Positions 15,625 to 20,305 of a stretch of DNA of 20,305 nucleotides are shown here, in pieces. This DNA comes from an uncultured Collinsella sp. (GTDB taxonomy: Bacteria; Actinomycetota; Coriobacteriia; Coriobacteriales; Coriobacteriaceae). The translations under genes were made by a program, and so were the position numbers. Below the pieces are notes generated by a model that saw only the letters and a program-made list of their open reading frames with translations, had not been told where the DNA came from and ran no database searches. The stretch covers positions 1-20,305 of the forward strand of contig UQPY01000035.1 of assembly GCA_900542965.1 (NCBI GenBank). The letters are read 5' to 3'. The first letter of the stretch is position 1, and every line of letters begins with the position of its first letter.

Positions 15625-15718
15625 GTTACGGCGTTTTACCAAACGCCGTAACGGCTCGACGCTGCGCGCCGCCCAAGGTGACAATTTGTCATTCAAAAGG
15701 CAGGGCATGACCAGAAGG
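15625..15718. repeat. Structured 94-bp repeat, unit 2
   Basis: This copy aligns to unit 1 without gaps (about 64 of 94 positions match by hand). The hairpin is GTTACGGCGTTT, loop TACC, AAACGCCGTAAC (15625-15652). The second hairpin TGACA-ATT-TGTCA (15679-15691) sits at the same offset as in unit 1. Where stems differ, both arms change together. The unit runs directly into an intrinsic terminator. Confidence 0.75.
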
Positions 15719-15736
15719 TCAATGCCCTGCCTTTTT
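15699..15736 (+). terminator. Intrinsic terminator after the LCP gene
   Basis: The arms GGCAGGGCAT (15699-15708) and ATGCCCTGCC (15722-15731) plus inner GACC/GGTC form a long stem with an AGAA loop and one bulged A. TTTTT follows at 15732-15736. It should end the murA-LCP transcript. Confidence 0.88.
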
Positions 15737-15739
15737 CAT

Positions 15740-15779
15740 GCCAACTTGTTCACCTTGGACGTCGCTCGCTGACGTTGGC
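15740..15779. repeat. Inverted repeat between two terminators
   Basis: The outer arms GCCAAC (15740-15745) and GTTGGC (15774-15779), and inner arms ACGTC (15759-15763) and GACGT (15771-15775), cannot all pair in one simple stem because the right arms overlap by two bases. They are alternatives. No function can be read from the sequence. Confidence 0.35.
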
Positions 15780-15813
15780 TCAACCTGCGGTGCTGACTAC
15801 TCCCCTTGCCACC

Positions 15814-15856
15814 AAAAACCGCCCCGTTCTCGGTTTTTGAGGACGGGGCGGTTTTG
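15814..15856. terminator. Bidirectional terminator between LCP gene and pepT
   Basis: A perfect 13-bp stem, AAAACCGCCCCGT (15815-15827) with ACGGGGCGGTTTT (15843-15855), has an A-run on the left and a T-run on the right. It can therefore stop transcription from both directions. It lies 24 bases beyond the pepT stop codon. Confidence 0.85.
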
Positions 15857-15879
15857 CTTACCTAGATTGTTCGAGTTCC

Positions 15880-17127
15880 TTATGCAAAGCGGGCGACGAG
15901 CTCCTGGAGCACGTCGGTCATCTTGACGAGCGAACTGACCGGGACAAACTCGTTGACGCCGTGGTAGCAATAGCCGCCGGTGGAAAGGTTGGGGCAGGGC
16001 AGACCGCGGAACGACAGCTGCGCGCCGTCGGTGCCACCGCGAATCGGCAGCACCTGGGGCTCAACGCCGCAGGCAAGGTAGGCTTCCTTGGCAACATCAA
16101 TGAGCTCCGGGTAGTCACGGACGATCTCGGCCATGTTACGGTACTGCTGCTTGATCTCAACCGTCACGCGCTCCTCGCCCAAGCGCTGGTTGAGCAGTGC
16201 TGCGGCGGAATCAATCAGCTCGAGCTTCTGCTGGAACTTGGCGGCATCGTGGTCGCGAACGATATAGCGCGCCGTGGCGTGATCGACAGTCGCAGATACA
16301 CCCTCAAGATGATAGAAGCCCTCGTAGCCCTCCGTGTATTCCGGGCGCTGCGCATAGGGGAGCAGCGCGTTAAAGTCGCAGAACAGATTGCCTGCGTTGA
16401 CCATGCGGCCCTTGGCGTCGCCGGGGTGGATGGACTGGCCCTCAAAGCGAACGGTCGCCTCGGCAGCGTTAAAGCACTCCCACTCCAACTCGCCGACGGG
16501 GCCACCGTCGACCGTGTAGGCGTACTTGCAACCAAAGGCTTCAATATCCAGCAGCTCGGCGCCGTGGCCGATCTCCTCGTCGGGGCAGAAACAAATGCCG
16601 AGCGCGGGGTGGGGCAGCGAGGGATTCTGGGCGATACGCGCGACGAGCGCCATGATTTCGGCGACGCCCGCCTTGTCGTCGGCGCCCAGCAGCGTGGTGC
16701 CATCGCTGCAGACCAAGTCCTCACCCGCGAGGTCATTCAGGGCGGGAAGCTTGGCGGTGCTCATGGCAACGGGCTTACCGTCAACCGCGCCGCAGACCAG
16801 GTCGCCGCCTTCGTAGTGTACGATGTGCGGCTTCACGCCGGCGCCCGGTGCAACTTCGGTGGTGTCGAGATGGGCGATCAGGCCCAGGGCGGGCTTGTCC
16901 TCAGCGCCCACACTTGCGGGGATATGCGCGCAGACATAGGCGTGCTCGGTCACGTGGGCATCTTCCGCACCAAGCTCGCGCAGTTCTTCAGCCAGTACGT
17001 TGGCAAGATCAAACTGAACGGCGCTCGAGGGTACCTGGTCACAGTTTGCATCCTCGGACTGCGTGTTGATCTGGACGTAGCGCAAAAAGCGCTCGAGGAC
17101 ATCGGGGCTCGTGGTGGTGTTTTCCAT
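15880..17127 (-). CDS. pepT: Peptidase T (tripeptide aminopeptidase)
   Basis: PepT is a cytoplasmic zinc aminopeptidase that releases the N-terminal residue from tripeptides. The 415-residue product fits the M20 family. It has the metal-ligand motifs AHLDTTE, GADDKAGVAEI, DEEIGHG, the YTVDGGPVGELEWE region and the late GYCYHGVNEF histidine. Length is close to E. coli PepT (408). I set the start at the ATG complementary to 17125-17127, which has GGAG eight bases upstream. An in-frame extension to 17223 would add 32 residues unlike the family and cross the palindrome at 17176-17193. It is the only clear minus-strand gene in the window and is divergent from the metalloregulator. Confidence 0.95.
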   Translation of the reverse strand: MENTTTSPDVLERFLRYVQINTQSEDANCDQVPSSAVQFDLANVLAEELRELGAEDAHVTEHAYVCAHIPASVGAEDKPALGLIAHLDTTEVAPGAGVKPHIVHYEGGDLVCGAVDGKPVAMSTAKLPALNDLAGEDLVCSDGTTLLGADDKAGVAEIMALVARIAQNPSLPHPALGICFCPDEEIGHGAELLDIEAFGCKYAYTVDGGPVGELEWECFNAAEATVRFEGQSIHPGDAKGRMVNAGNLFCDFNALLPYAQRPEYTEGYEGFYHLEGVSATVDHATARYIVRDHDAAKFQQKLELIDSAAALLNQRLGEERVTVEIKQQYRNMAEIVRDYPELIDVAKEAYLACGVEPQVLPIRGGTDGAQLSFRGLPCPNLSTGGYCYHGVNEFVPVSSLVKMTDVLQELVARFA

Positions 17128-17165
17128 AAAGACCGCTCCAATCTTGGTCGTCGTGTGCAACAAGA

Positions 17166-17216
17166 ACTCTAGCACGGTATGCCACGGCATACCACGACGC
17201 TTGGATGGGGTAGAAT
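17166..17216. promoter_or_regulatory. Divergent promoters with a shared palindrome
   Basis: A perfect inverted repeat, GGTATGCC (17176-17183), AC, GGCATACC (17186-17193), lies between pepT and the regulator. TAGAAT (17211-17216, plus) and TAGAGT (17171-17166, minus) are reasonable -10 elements. At 17-base spacing both -35 regions fall on the right arm of the palindrome, and neither is close to consensus. The palindrome is a good candidate operator for the regulator. It does not match the classical DtxR or MntR boxes as I know them. Confidence 0.55.
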
Positions 17217-17247
17217 CAGCCATTGAATGCAGAAGGGACGGAAGATC

Positions 17248-17670
17248 ATGGATACGACAAATAGCTCGCGCGAACTACATCTGACGGTGGCGAACGAAGA
17301 CTACTTGGAGTGCATGGTTCGCATTGAAAGCGAAGAGGGGGAAACCAACGGCGTGCGATCGGTCGACATCGCGCAGCGCCTTGGCGTCTCCAAGGCATCG
17401 GTCAATAAAGCGGTTTCGGCGCTCAAGGCATCCGAGCTTGTCGAGCAATCGCACTACGGCAAGGTAATCCTGACCGATCGCGGCCGCGAGGTTGGCACGG
17501 CTATCTGGTACCGTCATCGCCTCATCCGTACGTTTTTGGTTCAGGAGCTCGGTGTCGAATTTGAGCGAGCCGATTCCGAGGCCTGCATGATGGAGCATGC
17601 GCTATCCGAGGACACGATGAGCCGCTGGCTCGCCTATCTCGAAAAGCAGGGAATCAGCGTCGAGGAATAG
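17248..17670 (+). CDS. DtxR/MntR-family metal-dependent regulator
   Basis: This is a metal-responsive transcriptional repressor of 140 residues: a winged helix-turn-helix (about 36-75, SVDIAQRLGVSKASVNKAVSALK) followed by the helical dimerisation domain. There is no SH3-like C-terminal domain, as in MntR. Likely metal ligands are Asp18, Glu21, His90, Cys113, Glu116 and His117 (EACMMEH). A Cys at 113 is as in DtxR, where B. subtilis MntR has Glu, so iron as well as manganese is possible. The ATG at 17248 has the better ribosome site (GGGACGGAAG). An ATG at 17227 would add seven residues. It ends 10 bases before the methyltransferase gene, with which it is probably cotranscribed. Confidence 0.85.
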   Translation: MDTTNSSRELHLTVANEDYLECMVRIESEEGETNGVRSVDIAQRLGVSKASVNKAVSALKASELVEQSHYGKVILTDRGREVGTAIWYRHRLIRTFLVQELGVEFERADSEACMMEHALSEDTMSRWLAYLEKQGISVEE

Positions 17671-17680
17671 CGGGATATAT

Positions 17681-18574
17681 ATGGATACGAGTTATTACAA
17701 CCGCTTTGGTGCCGAGGAACTTGCGCGCCGCTTGTCGAGCGAGACCTTGTTGGCGCAGGGCCCCATGGGCAGTGTCTTGTTGAGTGAGTACGATGCCGCC
17801 GACATTCCACCGGCGTTTTGGAATCTGGCAGAGCCGCAGGCCGTTTCTCGTATCCATCGCTTGTATGTCGCCGCCGGCGCGCAGGTGCTCATTACCAACA
17901 CCTTTCAGGCATCAAGCTATGCCCTCAAGCACGACCAGATTGCGCCGTCCGTGGCGGAGGTCAATCGCGGGGCCGTCGACGATGCCCGCCAGGCGCACCC
18001 TCAGCTGCTGCTGGGCTCGATGGGCCCGATCGGTATTGAGTGGTTTGCCGAGGACTCTGCCGAGTATCGTGAAATCCGAGGCATTGCGCGCGAACAGGCG
18101 CACGCCTTGCTCAATGCCGGCGTTGACGGTCTGCTGATCGAGACGGTGACGTCTATCCGTAATTTGCAGCCCATGCTTGCCGGCGCTCGAGATGCCGCTG
18201 ACGGCATGCCTGTCCTGGTGAGTTTTGTCGTTGATGACAAAGGCGACCTGTTGGGCGATGGCCTCAACATCGAGGCAGCCGTTTTGTACGCCGAAAAACA
18301 CGGCGCAAACTCGGTTGGTGTTAATTGCTGTTCGCTTGCGGCCGCGAACGCGGCGGTGCCCAGGATGGTTGCATCGGCGACTACTCCCGTCACGGTGCGT
18401 CCCAACGTGGGCGATCCGGTCCAGACTCAGGATGGCCCCGTATGGCACGAGAACCCCGAAGCTTTCGCGCGCGCATGCATCGAATGGAGACATGCCGGCG
18501 CCGCAATGGTGGGCAGTTGTTGTGGAACCACAGCAATCACTACGGCAGCGATGGCCGAGGCGCTCGATATATAA
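17681..18574 (+). CDS. Homocysteine S-methyltransferase family protein
   Basis: The family transfers a methyl group to homocysteine to make methionine, using S-methylmethionine, betaine or methyl-folate/cobalamin depending on the member. The 297-residue single-domain sequence has TNTFQAS (72-78) and the three zinc ligands, Cys216 (GVNC) and Cys280-Cys281 (GSCCGTT). It lacks the folate, cobalamin and activation domains of MetH, so it resembles MmuM/YitJ-N or BHMT-like proteins. The methyl donor cannot be told from sequence. The ribosome site is weak (CGGGA, 17671-17675). A terminator follows. Confidence 0.85.
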   Translation: MDTSYYNRFGAEELARRLSSETLLAQGPMGSVLLSEYDAADIPPAFWNLAEPQAVSRIHRLYVAAGAQVLITNTFQASSYALKHDQIAPSVAEVNRGAVDDARQAHPQLLLGSMGPIGIEWFAEDSAEYREIRGIAREQAHALLNAGVDGLLIETVTSIRNLQPMLAGARDAADGMPVLVSFVVDDKGDLLGDGLNIEAAVLYAEKHGANSVGVNCCSLAAANAAVPRMVASATTPVTVRPNVGDPVQTQDGPVWHENPEAFARACIEWRHAGAAMVGSCCGTTAITTAAMAEALDI

Positions 18575-18579
18575 AGGGT

Positions 18580-18608
18580 AAAACCGCTCCATCCGGGGCG
18601 GTTTTTTT
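18580..18608 (+). terminator. Intrinsic terminator after the methyltransferase
   Basis: AAAACCGCTCC (18580-18590) pairs with GGGGCGGTTTT (18595-18605) around an ATCC loop, with one G-U pair, and the T-run extends to 18608. It lies five bases after the stop codon. Confidence 0.88.
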
Positions 18609-18680
18609 TATTGCTTGCATGTCCTCGCCAGCATTTGCCCAAATGGTGAATGCTGGTGCCGGCAGGTTGCCGAGTGCGTG

Positions 18681-18709
18681 TTGCGGGTATACCTCACGCG
18701 TACCATGAT
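18681..18709 (+). promoter_or_regulatory. Possible promoter of the phosphohexomutase gene
   Basis: TTGCGG (18681-18686) and CATGAT (18704-18709) are 17 bases apart, about 25 bases before the chosen start. A perfect 8-bp palindrome GGTATACC (18686-18693) sits in the spacer. It shares GGTAT and ACC ends with the palindrome before the metalloregulator, though so short a match can arise by chance. Confidence 0.35.
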
Positions 18710-18733
18710 CCAAACACTGTGAGGTGTCTGCGC

Positions 18734-20134
18734 GTGTGCGCGATAATTCATTTTGGAACTGACGGTTGGCGCGCTCGCGTCGATGAGGACTTCACTGCCG
18801 ATAACGTTGCCCGTATCGCCGATGCCGTCGGCGAGTTGTGGCAAAAGACCAATCCGGGCAAAACGGTATATATAGGGTTCGACACCCGGCCCCTGGCGAG
18901 CGAGTTCGCTGAGCTTGCGGCGGGCGTGCTAGCAGCGCACGGGCTGGACGCCGTGCTCGCTTCGCGACCTGTTCCGACCCCTGCCCTTACGTGGGCGGCG
19001 GCTTATGACGGTGAGGCGTGCGGCGCGCTCATGGTGACGGGGTCCCATCATCCGCAGGGTTATCTGTGCCTCAAGATTCGCATGGGTGACGGCTCGACCG
19101 CCAACCAGGATGTCATCGAAGAGCTCGAAGAGACCATGGCTCCCGAGCCAATGGAGATCGAGGGGCAATATCGCACCGCGGATATCATTCCTGACTATAT
19201 GCAGGCGGTGGCATCGTTTGTCGATACCGAAGCCATCCGCGACGCGCACCTGCGCGTGGTTGTCGATCCCATGGGCGGCGCAGCCCAGGGTTATCTAGCC
19301 GACTTGCTGCGCGAGCTTGGCGTTGAGGTGCACGAGATTCACGCCGGGCAGGCGTCTGACCAAGAAGATATCTGCCCCGACCCCGTTGAGCCTTGGGTGG
19401 ACGCTTGCGAGCGCACGGTTATCGATGACGGAGCTTGCGCTGGTCTGGTGACCGACGGCGACGCCGACCGTATCGGTGCGGTTGACGAGCGCGGCAGATA
19501 TATACATCCGCATCAGATCATGGCGCTCGTTTTGGGCGACTTGGTTCAATTTCGTAATTTGGAGGGGCGCGTCGTCGTCAATCTTTCATGCTCGACGCTC
19601 GTGCGTCGCATTGCCGAGGCGCTTGGCTGCTGCGTGACCGTCAAACCGGTCGGTTTCAAATATATAGCGGCAGAGATGAAGAAGGGCGGCGTCCTCATAG
19701 GCGGCGAAGAAGCCGGTGGTATCGGCATCGCTGCGCATATGCCCGAGCGCGATGGAATCCTCGCCTGTCTAATTCTGTGTGAGCTTATGGCAAAGACGGA
19801 CGCGCCTTTGGGCGTTCTGGTCGACCAACTCGAGGACAGTTTTGGTAAGACGAGTTACGGTCGACGCGATTTACGCCTTGAGGCCGAAGATGCCGAAACG
19901 TTACGAACCCTGCTGCCGGGCGTAAACCCCAAGTCGATTTGTGGCAAGGTGCCGCAAAACGTTAGTCATATGGATGGCTTGCGTTTGGCATTCGAGGATG
20001 ACACGTGGCTGCTGGTCCGTCCTAGCGGGACCGAACCAGTGGTGCGCGTCTACGCCGAGGGGTTCTCGGTGGAAGAACGTGATGAGTTGCTCGATGCTGG
20101 CTGTGCTTTAGCTAGGGGGACGTATCCGCTTTAA
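18734..20134 (+). CDS. Phosphoglucomutase/phosphomannomutase family protein
   Basis: These enzymes move phosphate between C1 and C6 of hexoses through a phosphoserine. The 466-residue product begins with FGTDGWRA (7-14). It has the metal loop TDGDADR (240-246), the sugar-specificity loop GGEEAGG (323-329) and the phosphate-binding RPSGTEP (429-435). The active-site loop reads VTGSHHPQGY with Ser104 as the likely phosphoserine, instead of the common TASHNPxxxNG. GTG at 18734 with GAGG nine bases ahead fits the family's N-terminus. An in-frame frame continues up to 18650 but crosses the candidate promoter. Substrate (glucose, mannose or another hexose) is undecided. GlmM is less likely because its usual SASHNP loop is missing. 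Confidence 0.85.
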   Translation: MCAIIHFGTDGWRARVDEDFTADNVARIADAVGELWQKTNPGKTVYIGFDTRPLASEFAELAAGVLAAHGLDAVLASRPVPTPALTWAAAYDGEACGALMVTGSHHPQGYLCLKIRMGDGSTANQDVIEELEETMAPEPMEIEGQYRTADIIPDYMQAVASFVDTEAIRDAHLRVVVDPMGGAAQGYLADLLRELGVEVHEIHAGQASDQEDICPDPVEPWVDACERTVIDDGACAGLVTDGDADRIGAVDERGRYIHPHQIMALVLGDLVQFRNLEGRVVVNLSCSTLVRRIAEALGCCVTVKPVGFKYIAAEMKKGGVLIGGEEAGGIGIAAHMPERDGILACLILCELMAKTDAPLGVLVDQLEDSFGKTSYGRRDLRLEAEDAETLRTLLPGVNPKSICGKVPQNVSHMDGLRLAFEDDTWLLVRPSGTEPVVRVYAEGFSVEERDELLDAGCALARGTYPL

Positions 20135-20305
20135 CCATGAGACTGCCTTATATAAAGAGATGCTCGGCGAGCGGTAGGTAACGGCTGGCAAACGTTAGTC
20201 GGATTCAAAGATGTGTAGGAAATGTGTACGCCCAGATTCCCGCCCACGGGGCCCCTCCGGTCTGGCAATATATCTCCTTGCCGCGCGGCCCGGTGGAACC
20301 GGATG
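20135..20305. other. Gene-free right edge with short inverted and direct repeats
   Basis: No gene is supported here. The direct repeat ATGTGTA occurs at 20211-20217 and 20222-20228, one helical turn apart. GGGGCCCC lies at 20248-20255. Small hairpins GGCAA/TTGCC (20264-20268/20278-20282) and CCGGT/ACCGG (20290-20294/20298-20302) continue to the window end. It may be the start of a structured RNA or a leader that runs past the edge. Confidence 0.3.

Noticed and set aside
15531..15718. CRISPR array
   Set aside because: There are only two diverged units with long internal hairpins and no constant repeat with unique spacers, and no cas genes are present.
15961..17172. Plus-strand frame opposite pepT (403 codons)
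   Set aside because: pepT on the minus strand carries all the metal-binding motifs. The plus-strand frame has none.
20137..20271. Minus-strand frame of about 45 codons from a TTG with AAGGAG-like site
   Set aside because: Short, low-complexity, no family recognised, and it overlaps hairpins. Too weak to call.
20230..20305. Possible tRNA or SRP RNA at the right edge
   Set aside because: No cloverleaf or conserved SRP core could be built from the hairpins visible.

Overview
The window is a GC-rich bacterial chromosome segment made almost entirely of housekeeping genes. The suggestion of a Coriobacteriia-type actinobacterium (Collinsella-like) is an inference. It rests on the GC-rich codon use, frequent GTG and TTG starts, an ATP synthase b subunit with a cleavable signal peptide, and the overall style of the genes. 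I could not run a database search.

Layout. Positions 1-516 hold no confident gene: there is a REP-like hairpin, an AT-rich stretch with one weak minus-strand reading frame, and the prmC upstream region. Positions 517-3418 carry prmC (release-factor methyltransferase) and a TsaC/Sua5-type tRNA threonylcarbamoylation enzyme, with a HigB/HigA-like toxin-antitoxin pair lying between them. glpK (3432-4973) follows 13 bases later. upp (5097-5744) follows after a leader with three chained hairpins. A well-formed promoter near 5937-5964 precedes a complete F-type ATP synthase operon, atpI-like-B-E-F-H-A-G-D-C (6026-12909), which ends in a strong intrinsic terminator. murA (TTG start) begins 13 bases after that terminator's T-run and is followed by an LCP-family cell-wall ligase.

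Positions 15530-15879 form a structured intergenic region. It holds two tandem 94-bp units with compensated base-pair changes, an intrinsic terminator, another hairpin, and a bidirectional terminator shared with pepT, which runs on the minus strand. pepT is divergent from a DtxR/MntR-like metalloregulator, with a perfect 8+8 palindrome between them. The regulator is followed by a zinc-type homocysteine S-methyltransferase and its terminator, then by a phosphohexomutase with an unusual active-site loop. The last 171 bases hold no gene I can support.

How the genes fit together: the ATP synthase operon supplies or consumes proton-motive force. GlpK and Upp feed glycerol and uracil salvage. MurA and the LCP protein act at the start and end of cell-wall assembly. 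PrmC and TsaC act in translation fidelity. No large novel operon is visible. The most unusual signals are the covarying tandem repeat (15531-15718), the upp leader hairpins, the palindrome-centred promoters, and lineage-type insertions in PrmC, TsaC and AtpA.
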